From: Dermatophagoides farinae
Taxonomy: Eukaryota; Arthropoda; Arachnida; Sarcoptiformes; Pyroglyphidae
Length of the DNA stretch: 64,000 nt
Assembly (NCBI RefSeq): GCF_024713945.1
Contig: NC_134684.1
Location: forward strand, 1,841,001 to 1,905,000
Direction of reading: 5' to 3'
Each line of letters opens with the position of its first letter. Position 1 is the first letter of the stretch. The notes under the pieces are model-generated. The model worked only from the letters and a program-made list of their open reading frames with translations. It made no database searches and was not told the DNA's origin. Shown piece after piece: positions 26,101 through 38,547 of the stretch. A program made the translations under genes and the position numbers.

Positions 26101-29100
26101 CTTTGGCACCATTTTTGAAGTCACAATCACATTGATAATCAATTTCTGTACGATCTATTGAAACGTTTCGAAAACATTTAATGTTCGGGTCTTCTATTGC
26201 TTCCAAGTTGTAACAAATCTGATCTTCACCGTCGTTTTTAACGCATGGATCACCGAATGTAAAATCCATCACATCGAAGAGAGATGACCTTTTTACTTGT
26301 GAATTTTGATGAACAGGATCATCGAAATAAAATTGAATGACTACTTTATAGAGAGTTTCATTGTTGATGTTTAATTTTGACACATTGATCACTTTTTTTT
26401 CACCCAATACGATCATATCATGCTCGTCTTTGTGATCTTCGGAATCTTCTTTGCCGCATACATGATATGTACCCATATTGTACAATGGTTGACGATGTTG
26501 ATCGTATAATTCAATGTGTACACGTTTCAAATAATTTGGTGTCTTAGAATTTAGCTTGAAGGCCATGACTGTTCTTTCATTAATGGTTCGCCTTAGCAAC
26601 TGGGTTTCAAGTTGAGCAAATCCAGTGGTTTGTGAATGTAGCGGTGATAATGATATGATTGATGTTTCATTTTCAGAATCAGGTTTTTCATTTTTCCAAC
26701 GTCCATTAGGAAATTGTAATGGCCAAAAATCACTATCACTATTGATATTAGCGTTTTTCCACTGTTTCAGACCAGATTTCGTTCGACTTATGTATGGCCA
26801 AGGTTCGTCAGATATTCGTTGTCCAATAGGCTGCGTATGAATTCCAGATATTTGTATCAAAGTGAGATCATTCAAATGATCGTTCAATGTTGCCACTAAG
26901 GTCATAGATTTTAATGGTTCTATTTGTTGTCTACCAATCATTTCTTTAATACAAAGCTTTTCCATATAGTCACTTGACAAAGACAGCATTTTTTGATCAT
27001 CATGAGCAATTTCTTTAGTTTTTGCTAACATTTCTATGCCAGCAATTTGAAAGAGGTTTTGTTCACCGTCATCATTTGCCATCATTGTGAGGTTTAATCG
27101 AGCATTTTGGCCAGCCAAAAAATATCGAAAATGTAGACAAATATCTTCATCATTCAAATTGTTTGGTAGGCTAATCTCTTCAATTTGTATGCGGCTACCC
27201 GATTTAGCCGTGTAGTATACGGGCGGTTGACCAGATTTAAATAGAGATTGGTCGATTCGTGGAAAATTACTTGGTAGATATTTCATGTTTTGTGCAAGAT
27301 TTTGTAGGAAACATTGTGGACTAGTTCCATTAATCATGGTACCACAAATCTCATCTTTACGTTTAATAATCGCTTGTCGACAACTGAAGAAGAGAAAAAA
27401 TTTATTAATAAGAAACAATAAATAATCTGATAATTACCTGACTGTTTTTTGATCAAATCGATAACCAACCGGACATTCACATTCAAATTTTTCTTCAGTG
27501 ATAGGTACACATTTTGATTCATTGTCAATTTCTTCATGACATTGTTTAACCTGATCATCCTTACATTTGGTTAGCTGACATTTATCCCCATAATGACCAT
27601 CGTCACAATTACATCGATAATTTTGGAATCCATTAGCTGTACATTCACCGTAGCCACTACAGTCATGCCAACAAGGATCCAAGATGGAAACTTCAAAAGG
27701 ATTGGTTTTATTAATACCACTGTCATAGAAAAATTCAAAATGGAAACCATAGTCTGAATTATCTTTCAATAGCCTGATTAATGCTTTTGGATTATCAAAT
27801 TCAGAGCAATCGCTGTAGACCGTTGCAAAACATACTTGTCGTCGATCTGGTTTTCCAAATTCAATTCGAATTTTTTGATCAGTTTCTTGTTCACCCAATA
27901 TGCTATATGGATTTTCGAACCATTGAGTGATTAAAATTACCTGTTTTTCAGTTTCGGACTTGAATTGAATGCTTCTATCAGTAATATTAAAGGATTCAAT
28001 GACAGTTCCAATTGAATGCACATTTTCCATTTTATTAATGCTGCGTATGGACGGTTCCCAATTTAGTGGAGGATTATAAAATGCGACTTTGGCCGTTACC
28101 GTTTTGTTATCAGTATTTTGTATATGAAGAAGCAATTTCCTTTTGAGATTCCAATACAAAGCGGTCAGATTGAGATAATGACTCAGACACAAATTATAAG
28201 ATTGACTTCCATCCAAATAATCAGCGTCGAGCAAAACTTGTTTATCTAATTGAAATTTCAATTTAAGAAGTGGAACCGACTCAGTCTTGTTTGTGGCAGC
28301 GTTTTGAATCAAAACACAAATGTCATACAAACGGATATCAATGAGAGACGTGTCGGGCAGAATGAATTTTTTGCCATTTTCTTCTGGTTTCGGCTGTTTT
28401 TGTTGATGACATTTTTTTTCGGTGCTATTATAGATAATAATTTCATCAGGCGATTTGTTATCACATTGAATTTCAGCTTCATTTGCAAAATTAATACATC
28501 TCATCGTTTTAGAGTCCCATGTTAATTTGAAACAATGGTCCACTTGATTACAATCATCACCCCACCAACCATCAATGCAAGAACAGGCACTTTCCACGTC
28601 ATTGGCCCGAACATATTCACTTGATTCATCGCATTTGCTATTACCCACACAAATTGGATTAGGTTGGCATGGATTGCCAAAACTTATCATTTTGATTGTC
28701 AAATCCGTAGAACTTTCAGTGATGAATTCGATATGCAAATTTAAATGGCTACTTTTGCTATTTGGATGTGGTTCGAATTGGAATGAATATTGAAATAAAT
28801 TTTCGATGGAAATTGATGATTTCTGCATTGATTGTATACATAAACTTGTCACGTCGCAGAGTTTAGCTCGAATTTCTTTTACTTGAGAGCTTAAGGATAG
28901 TATCAATGGCCGTAAGGTCAGTAAATGATTGTCTTTATAGAATAACCATGCGGTCGACACAAAATATTTGGTGGCTGATTTTAAATTTTTCATATTCAAA
29001 TTTGCACCATCTGTTCCAACTTCTATGTCAGATATCGGCATAATTGATTTTGACCATACTGGATATTTTTTGTTATCCTTTAAGGTCAACGGAAAGAAAG

Positions 29101-30774
29101 ATGGTTCAGGCAAACTGCTATCACTTGTTTTTCTTTCGTTCGATTTCTTTTCGTTCGTCACAGCTATGAACACTAAGTTTTCCGACTTGTCATTGTCATG
29201 TAATTGAATGTAAAGCTGTCCTTTAGGTTTAGTAAAAGGATCTATTCGTATGAAATCAGTTGGACAGAATCGAAGTATCTCACTATGATTGAATTGTTGA
29301 TATTCATGTAAATTGTATAGTTGCGATTTGTTAGGATTTGTATGATGATTAATTTGCAACCAGATTTTCATTTGTATTGGTCGATCCACTATGTAGGCAA
29401 TTTCCAAACAAGGATTGTTGTTGTTAATATTAAGATCTACTTGCTCATGAATGATGGTCGCCGATTCGATATTAGTATTATTAGTTTCAGTTTTGTGCCA
29501 AAAATATAAAGGAATATTTTTTTTCTTACAATCTTCAATGAAAATTTTAACCAATTTTGGACTGGGACTTTCATTCAGCATAAATTGATTACCATCAATA
29601 TTATTTGGAATGGCTACAAAATCTTCCAAATCAAAAGCAACGATTCCATCATCCTTTGGCTGGATCTTTATTGTCAATGAGGTTTTGTTTATTTTTTCCA
29701 AGCCTTCTGTCGTCAGAAAAACTGTATAACAATTGTTGTCTGATTTTGATTTCCAATCTTTGTCTTTTATGAGTTCTTTTTTTGATTCAAGAATAAAGTT
29801 GACTTCGGAAGGATAATGACAACGAAATAATTGAACATCTTCTGATCGTTTTTGTTGATCAAATTTGTCATATCTGAAAGAGCAATTTTTTGTTGAGCAT
29901 TCATACAGATTTAATGAGCCAACCATCGTGTCTTTTTTGATGTTAAATATTGATTTGCTTGGTTGTTGCAATTCGTTTATTATCATGGTATCGTTTTGAT
30001 CACTTAAACTGCTGTGATCATAAGATAACCGAACTTCTTTCAAAGCCAATATCGAATTCTCACAACCAGCCAGATTATTCATGGTCAATAATGATTTTTC
30101 GGTCAATTCGACCAACGATTGACGATCATCAATCACAAATGTCCGACTGATGTTCACCCATTGTTCAGGATTTTCTAAGGGCAGTTCATTTTTATCACCA
30201 TAAACGTAATAGCTACGTGTACATTTAACATCTGTATTGCCATTCTGGTTATACCAAATCTTGATCGATGCAAATTGGGTTAGTTGTTGTTAGCCTGTTG
30301 TTATAACTTACCTTGAAATGAAATATTAGTCGTTCGAATGGACTTTGATCATAATCTTTGAGCAAATTGGTAATTGTTTCGTTAGTCATTTTATGTGCAC
30401 CAACTTCATACAGGCCTAATGAATAAAAAAATCGTCTGCTATCCTGCTGTAGTTCATTGGTATCAATTATCCGTGCTTGTTCTTCAACCTTTGGAAAACT
30501 TTTATCAATGATGATCCAGTCTTTTGGATCAGCGATCACCTTTAATTCTATTCATTGATATGTTAAGCAATAAATAAACAAATTAATTAATTTGATTATT
30601 TAATTATCACAACTTACCAAGTTTGCTTGATTCAACTTCAATAGGTTCTTCTGGAATGGAATGTATCAAATCGATATCATTATGATGATCTTCGATAGCC
30701 CAAGATTCGTAAACAATAATAGACCACAAAAGAACAATTGTCCAATGTGGAATGAATGAATTTGGCCACTTCAT
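23189..30774 (-). CDS. Giant single-pass EGF/beta-module membrane protein (unnamed)
   Basis: Exons complement(join(23189..23453, 23617..24155, 24225..24585, 24642..25284, 25345..27383, 27438..30259, 30312..30547, 30618..30774)); 2353 residues, all phases consistent. Signal peptide (MKWPNSFIPHWTIVLLWSII) at the N-terminus, one transmembrane helix (about 2236-2262, VGWIVAIVILSLVIVAAFAS) and an 88-residue Ser- and Tyr-containing tail. The ectodomain alternates Cys-rich EGF-like modules with Cys-poor beta-rich stretches of about 150-250 residues. Three of these stretches end alike just before an EGF: ISFGNPC, VSILDPC and FTFGDPC, which suggests a repeated jelly-roll unit (MAM-like spacing; inference). 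The C-terminal part has EGF modules around a helical segment ending in GEWCLVPYL. This resembles the EGF/SEA-like layout of the tick gut proteins Bm86/ATAQ, but homology is unproven. One intron uses a GC donor. Function is unknown; a surface adhesion or receptor role is likely. Confidence 0.88.
25285..25344 (-). other. Probable GC-AG intron
   Basis: The exon end AAAG is followed by GCGAGT, and the acceptor is TTCTTTAG. Using this GC donor keeps the reading frame (IIK-D-LKMACP). The nearby GT two codons on would create an immediate stop after splicing. All other introns modelled in this window are GT-AG. Confidence 0.7.
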
Positions 30775-31362
30775 GCCTGAATATTTTGTTTTCGATGCTA
30801 TTAAGATGAAATTCTTGTGTGTATGTGTGTAAAAATGATAAATTTAAAAAAAGTAAAAAATTTTGATGAAGAGAAACGCACAGATGAAAATCAAGACTGA
30901 AAATGATGGAATGATCATCTCTAACCATTAACCATAGACATCTAATAATTGCAATCATTTCATATCTAGATGTAACGATGACGAATGGTCTTACCATAGG
31001 ATTAACAAAAATGCTATTTAGCTTGCCATAATAATAAATCCTATTGATTACTTTCAATGGAAAAGGAAAAGATCATCCTGGTATGAAGGGCGATGGCAAC
31101 CAAGCGACCAAGATATTTGCTATAAGATATATGTGAACATCTTTATTCTTGCATCAATACAATACCGGCATTAATCCTATATATTATCAAAACTCGAGCA
31201 AATAAATACAAGTAATGAAAATGGAATGCAGTGACCAAGTAATTGGATTTAATGCTCATCTATAGGAAATTATTACAATGAATGATTGCTCATTTTTTTT
31301 TAAATGTCAAACATGAATTCTAGATTTAATAATGCACAAGCCAAAACTTATCATAACGGTTA
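30775..31362. promoter_or_regulatory. Spacer between two giant minus-strand extracellular genes
   Basis: It holds the 3' UTR of the CBM14/PAN gene (candidate polyadenylation signal as TTTATT at 31142-31147) and the promoter of the giant EGF membrane-protein gene. No coding exon seen apart from an overlapping out-of-frame shadow of the signal-peptide exon. Confidence 0.5.
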
Positions 31363-34300
31363 CTATTGGTGCTGATAATTACGAAGTGAATCAATGATTG
31401 CCAGATATGGGTCTTGTAATTTTGATCGGATATCATTTTCTTTCCGTGGAATTTTTCCCTCATCAGCGTTGAGCGTAAACAACTGAAAATAAAACAATGT
31501 ATTAGTGAACAAACACAATGGTATTAATTAACATCCAATTACCCTTAGCAACAGTTTTGATTGATGATTAGCCAATGGCCGATTCTCCCAATCAGGTAGA
31601 TATTCGTTTAGTCCAACGAAATAGCATCGAATCAATCGATTTTGTTCATATCGAGTGACCAATGCCTGACATCGGTTAATTGATTTACGGTCACATTCAC
31701 GAAGGCAGTGTGCTAAATCTACCGGACGGCTAAGCATCAGTGTTTCATCGGTTACCTTAGGTGAAACTAATGGCCATTCAATTGCCATATAGAGACTATC
31801 ATCTTGGCTCTGTATATATTCCGATCCAATTTCTTCCGATACTTTTCCGCTATCACGAGGCACCAAGAATGCACTCAAAGCTTGTGTGAAATTTGTTTCG
31901 TAAAAAGCGCAATCAAAATGTTGCAGTTGTTGATCAGCCTGTCGAACCGGTATGATTATGACCAATCGACAAAAATGAGATTGAATAAAATTCGATGATT
32001 TCGAAGACAAAAATGATGGATTACTGTAGTATAACAATTTGGATTCCCATGTACGAACACATCGATCTAAACATTGATGACGATTAGTAACGTTGGATAT
32101 ATGCCAGAATGCTAATCTTCCGCTGTCGACAATCGATCTAGAAATTGATTCCATATTATTTTTGTCTACAATCCGTTCAAATGAATCGTATTTATCAACC
32201 ATTTCATCTGAATCAAAACGAGTAGTTACGAACGACGGTATTGAACGTAATCGATAATATTCGACAGGCGTCGACCAATCTAGATCCGGATATCTTTGCA
32301 GAGTTACATTGTAGTTGTAAAGCAGACAACGATAATCTTCGGTATTATTCCACAAGCGGCGATTAGGCTCAATAATCACCAATTGACATTGATCTAATTG
32401 ATTAGTGCTATAATAATTGTATTCGGAACATCGACTCAAACAATCTTCCACAGTGGTCATATTTTCGGTTGCAACCAGAATCGGTTGATAGGATTGACGC
32501 ATGAAATTTAGCGATTGGCTGTACATTGATGGATCGACATAATCATAGGTGTCAGTATCGACCAGCTGATAGACAAGTACTTGGTCATAATCAATTGGTG
32601 TTTGTATTTTTAGAGCATCAATCTTTTCTATATTATTCTGCTGTGGATAATGATCATAATAAAGACATTCATATTGAACCAATAAACGAGCTGGAAGAAT
32701 AGGATCGGACATGAATATTGGACGAGCAAAAATGAGCAATCCACCAGATTCTGGGTTGTCAGAATTTCGGCGTTTTGGTCGAATTTTTGAGCACTGAACT
32801 GCATTCGAAGCATGACTAAAATGATATTGAGCTTTCCATTCCCCATTAGATTTTTTTAATTGTTCATCATTCATAGTCTCATACTCAGTATGATTCAATT
32901 GCATGATCAATTGAGGACGATCATTTTGACTTGAATTGTTCGACACTCGATATACATTGATAGGATATTCGGACAATTGATTTTGATATCGTTTTTGTTG
33001 TGATATCTGCGCCAATTGTGCATCAATAACAATATCATAGATCATACATTCATATTTATTGTTTAACGTTATGTCGGGCTTTGCCAATACTACTCTACAT
33101 CGATCCGGATCGGCATAGTGATGATTTGATCGTGATCGAGCCCAAAGTAATAAACAAAGACGAAGACAATTGCTTGGATTTGTTTCTCCTTTCAAACGAT
33201 ACAATGGTTCATAACGGTTAAGCATACGTTCAATCGTTGATTGATTTGTTGATGATGAATCGCTTGTATTAAGTGACTCTGACATGAAATAATCGTCTAG
33301 TAAATTATTTGGTATAGTAGAATAAAAGCCTGAGCCTGATTGCCTGACATCATGTTCAGGTAGACTACGTAATCGGAATAATTGAATTGAACCAGTTTTG
33401 ATTTTGTTATCCATAATTCGTTCATAGAAACGACATTTTAGATGACCAGTCTTGAGTTTTCCAATGTGTAACTTGTGACAATAATGATGAGCCATGTGGC
33501 TAGATGATAAATTCGTGATATGTGTTTGCAAACAACGGGACAAACATTGTTTCTTATCGGTAGCTGTAATGGTCAATTCGTTAAGAAAATTAATTTGGCT
33601 ACTACCATTTGTTTGCATGTTTGGTGTTTCAATAAAATAATCCATTACACGATCTAATTTGAATGAGAAATCTGGTAATGGCATTCTTCGTACGGTGAAC
33701 CAAGATTGTTCAGTGAAAGCAATCGGACTTAATTCAAAAAATGAACAATTAAAACGATGGGAATGCTGTCCATGCCATTTGACCACTAGAAACCGACACA
33801 AAGGTTCAGTAATTTTTTCCGTATTATGCTTGGTCATAGAATTGTTGCCAACAGATTGTAGCCACGAATTGAAGCAATGACGATAGCATTGATTCTCGTT
33901 GCTAACGCCATACCATTCTTCGTATGATGGTCCTACCAATTGTTCAGAATCACTAATGGTCGATGGATCATGGATGTTAAATTTAAGAAATGGTTCAGGC
34001 GTATCAAGCACATAGGCAGACATTCCTAATGTTCCAAATGGTTCATTCTCGTTCTCATCGATAACATTATCTAGTTCGCGTTCCAGTTCACGGCGTTGAC
34101 GAACCGTTGTAACAATGATTGGCGATGCTAGTCTTTCAAACGGTCGGTCTAGTATGCCTGTCGTTTCAAGATCTCGTTTAGCAATAGTGGCACGTTCGGT
34201 CATCATCAACTTGTACATAATTTGAATCAGGTCTTCGGTGAACAGCAGACAAATTTTCTATAAATAAAAAATAATGATGAGCCATTTAGGTCATAAGTTT

Positions 34301-37277
34301 AATCGTAAGGAACATACTGTTTGGTTGTTGTGTCCATCCAACAGCTGTTCATAAACGGCTATGAATCGACATTTCAGATCCGTCATGACGGCACAATCGT
34401 GTTCACATTGCCGCACATCAGTCACGTTTGTTATTCGACGTTTTGGTTCCAGATAACGCCCAAGAAAATATTTACGATCCTCTTCACCCATCAAAAGTTG
34501 TTCGAATAATCTGATGTAAACCGGTTTCTTTTCGATGACAAAATCGGGTTCCATATTGTTGTCTTTTTGGTCCATCATTGCAACACCAATAGTCCATCCA
34601 GCACGAATGCTAAACGAATCAGATAAAACATTGAGTTTGCGGTTAGCATCAGGTTGTTGTTGTTCAATAAGACAAAGACCGGTAGGTCGATGATGCAAAA
34701 CGTATGCACAGGATTGACGCTGTGGTTGCATACATTGCTGTAGGCAATCTAAAAATGTCTTACTGACACCAATTGAGCCATACATTCCATTTTGGCTTTT
34801 GATGGCTTTCACACGTTCCAAATGAAGGCCATCCTCGCCATCAACCAAATTGACAATTGAATGTGCCAATCTTGGTCGTACATTCTCGCCAATCAAAACG
34901 TCATTATCGTATGCTCGATACCATCTTGGTTGAACAAAAGTAGTGGTTGATGTAGATTCATTTCGCATGAATGTTGCAATATTATTTCCATAGCTGGACG
35001 ATGCATTGGCCAGTGAAGTTTGCACATCCAATTCATATGCAAGACGACATTCCATGCTCTGACGATCATAAGTAAATCCAACACAAACGGCCAACATTTG
35101 CCAGCAATATTGTTGACATTTTTGTAGTGATTCTGTTTGTCTCGTTTGCACGAGTTTTGAATATCGGTCATCAAGAGCCTGGTTGTATACTTGAAGCCAT
35201 TGATAATTCGATCCGGTATTGGCTGATTCTATGATCAAACAATCTGTATCGGGGCATTGAGCAATCGTTTCATTAATCTTGGCATGATCTGTGTTCATTT
35301 TTTGACTATCAGATATTTTGCGTTTCAATCCTATTATTTCAGCTAATTCATCAGAAATCGAATGATTCTTGTTATCGTCGTCATTCGCATATAATACGTA
35401 TGAAGATTGATCATTTGTATTATTGAACTGAGGCCATGTTACTACAATTATATCATCTCCATTGGATGGTAATTTTGATTCTCGTTCTATTGGAAATTCT
35501 GTAGTGGTTGCAGTGTTCGTGTCTGATGTTTTAATTATTTGAGTTGGATTGAATGTGGCAATAAATTGACTAAGATGATTGGCCAATCTACTATTAGCTG
35601 TTGTAGTTTCCAATGTATCAAGTCGGTTCTCTATGTCATCATCTTCACGTCTAGATAAATTCTTCGGTTCATATGGAACAGTTTTCAATCGAGATTGTGA
35701 TGGTAGTCCTTTATCATCATCGGTAGTTATGATCTTAGCAGATTTGTGATGGCTATCTAAATTACGGGCTTGGATTACATTTTGATCATGATGATCTGTT
35801 TGATTATCCCCGTAAACAACGCTTATGCTATCATTTAATATTGGTGGATTATGGGGGCCGGTCAATCGTAAATATTCCTCTAGCTCATCTTCATAAACGA
35901 CAAAACTTCTCATCAAATTTGGTTCTGTTTGTTTCTCATTGATTGGTTGTCGGGATTCAAGAGCCGTGTTTGTTGAATCGTTGGTTTCGAGTCGTTCCAT
36001 GGGTTTACTTGTTGAAGTAGTTGTTTGTTCAATGATTGATAAATTCGATTGTTTTATCGGTTGTCGCCGGAAAATTGTGTAATCATCATTATTATTGTTT
36101 TGATCATGCAGGTCATTATCAACGTAAACAACGTGACTTGCTTGTGTTGATAGGTCATCAGGCTGGTTTTGGATTTTGATATCAGCATCGTTTGAATTCG
36201 GTCTGACGTTTGGTTGATTTGGCAAGTATTGACTGCGAGAATACATTGCAGGTGTTGTTGATGAATGATTATTTTGATTCAAAACGAATGGTCGTATGAC
36301 TTTTTGACGTGATTGTGGATCGGAAATTGCCTTATCATGCGATTGATTAACTATATTAAGAGAATCAGCTGGTCGAATAGAACGATTAAAATTTTGAATT
36401 TGATCAGTATTATGGCCACTCGATTGACGTGGATAAGTTTCGTTTGACTGTATTGCACGACCGTTCGGTACAGAATGTGCTTTTTGGCTTGGAAATCTTG
36501 TTTCATAATGAAATTGATGATATATACCAGTTTGTGGATCATAATACAATTGGTTGGGAGAAACGTTTTTCGGTGCCAAAACTATTCGTTCACTTTTTCG
36601 TACGGTTGGCTTGTTTATTCGATTGCCAAATGTAGTATCCATTCGGTTGTATCGTAATTGTTCACGTTCTATGTTCGACTCAGTGTTGGTAATTATTGGG
36701 CGTCTAAATGATGATGGAGGCGGTGGAATCAATGTTTGGTCATTGTCATTCGATTGATATTGTGCACGAGAAACTGGAACAATATAACGAGGTGGAAGTA
36801 CAGTAGTTGTTGAAATAGGTGGCTTCCTTAACACTGTTGGTTTCCGCCTTACGAATGGTTCATTTCGGTGGATTTGAACGGGTTGCTCATAACGAGCATA
36901 TTGAATAGATGTTTGATCACTAGCAGCAGCATTGTGTGAATCAATACCAGTTGTTTGGCGTGAAGAATGAAGACAACCAGAATTGTAGGGCCAATCACAT
37001 GTCATTATTGAAGGATTGTAATGAGTACCAGGTCCACAATCAAATGAATATGGTGTACCATGAACGCAACGATAAAATTTACCACAATCATTTGGATGTG
37101 GATAAAAGCCATCATCTGTGTGAATGAAAAAAAAAATTTTGATTATTGTTATTTGCAATGAAAATTGAACTTTATTCTACCTTGGCATTGAAAAGATGCA
37201 TTACAATCATGAAAATTGAATGAAAATGATGAAATGAATAGGATACAGGTAACAATATTGATTAATCGATTTAACAT
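31363..37277 (-). CDS. Secreted chitin-binding (CBM14) plus multi-PAN/apple protein
   Basis: Exons complement(join(31363..31482, 31543..34257, 34318..37115, 37181..37277)); 1909 residues. Signal peptide from ATG 37277 (ILFISSFSF core), then one peritrophin-A/CBM14 domain (about 31-80: FQCQDDGFYPHPNDCGKFYR, then FDCGPGTHYN and CDWPYNSGC) with the six expected cysteines. A disordered Asn/Gln/Ser/Thr/Arg-rich stretch (about 85-620) follows, then about ten PAN/apple-like modules to the end. The modules are recognised by recurrent CxxxC pairs such as CQQYC, CLQQC, CEHDC, CYRHC, CLSRC, CLRLC, CLDRC and CLREC, each followed by two more cysteines. No transmembrane helix or GPI signal: the C-terminus is hydrophilic. 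Known roles: CBM14 binds chitin; PAN modules bind protein or carbohydrate. Inference: a cuticle or apical-matrix linker. The family is not named with confidence. Confidence 0.88.
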
Positions 37278-38547
37278 TGTTAATTACTAATTAATCGATT
37301 GTACATTCATTCAGTTATAATAAATTAGTAAAAATTGTTTACAAAATGGTTGATATGGAATCACAAAAACAACCGATTTCATTCGTGAACAAAATTCAAT
37401 TGAACGACCATAATCATCATATATTGACGATTGTAGCTTCTATTGATAAGATTAAGTATGACTCAAACATTGATTTTGGCTGCCTTTCCTTTATCATTAA
37501 ATATTGTCATATGAGAAGAAGATTGGTTGTGAAACATCGTCGGTCAACAATGGTGAAATTTTCCACATTCATATCCTGTCATTCACCACATATATATACA
37601 CACATATGACGCCCATCGTGCACGGGTTTTTTTCATATTTTTTTCCATTTAATAAACACAACCCTTCAGTCAATTTTCATGCAATCATAATAAGTTAGCT
37701 CTAAACTTTAATAAACGAATTAAATTAACTTATTACCAACCAACCAAATCATAATTCACGTCGAAGCCTGAATCATTTTTATAAACATGTAGGATTAATG
37801 GGAAATCCTTACAACACACTAACAAACAAGGAAATTTACCAATCAATCTTTCATTGTAATTTTTATGCCACTGATGATGATGATGATGATTAGTGATGAT
37901 ATATAACTCATATAAAGCATTAGTATTTACAATCTGTCAATCAAAAAACAACAAAAAAAAATTATAATCAAACAAAATGCTTGAATAATTCATTGGCAGA
38001 TTCATCGTTTATTTTTTTTTTATTTAATTATGAAAACTTCGAAAAAAAAAATCATTAAAATTTTTGGCGAATTAATCATTCGGTGGTAACATTCGAAACC
38101 GACAGGTGGCAGCATATTAGTGGATTTTTTTTTTCAAGGATAAATCCCAAAATATTTATCGAATATATTGGATATGGATGATGATAATACGGTAAAATGA
38201 GTATACGCACGCGTCACCAATAATTTTTTTTTTTTGGTCGATTGACTCAAAAGAGGCTTTGGATGGACGGGATATTGAAAGAGAAGAAAAAAAAACGCGC
38301 GAGTCCATTCACATTTAAGAAATAGCGTTCAAAGTGTTCACATGGTTTTTTTTCAGTTGAAATTTCTTATTATTATTAATTCTTTGATCTCAATTGATTT
38401 CAATTATACACACATATATGACGATTGATTAATAAATCCAACCACATTTGGTTATCATTGGTGTGTGTATCTTTGTGTGTGCGTTTGTGCGTTAATCCAA
38501 CAACAATATAATAATTATATCAATCCAATTTTTTTTTGTTGAATAAA
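37278..38547. promoter_or_regulatory. Divergent intergenic region between the PAN gene and the DIP-like gene
   Basis: The flanking genes point outward from it. It contains GAT repeats (37871-37890), long A/T runs, a TG tract (38460-38490), and near 38104 the word ACAGGTGGCAGCATATTAG, which resembles an insect-type CTCF core (AGGTGGC). No coding exon was recognised. Confidence 0.45.

Noticed and set aside
30680-31057. 125-codon minus-strand frame near 30.9 kb
   Set aside because: It overlaps the true signal-peptide exon (30618-30774) in another frame. The signal-peptide reading joins in phase to the next exon, this one does not.
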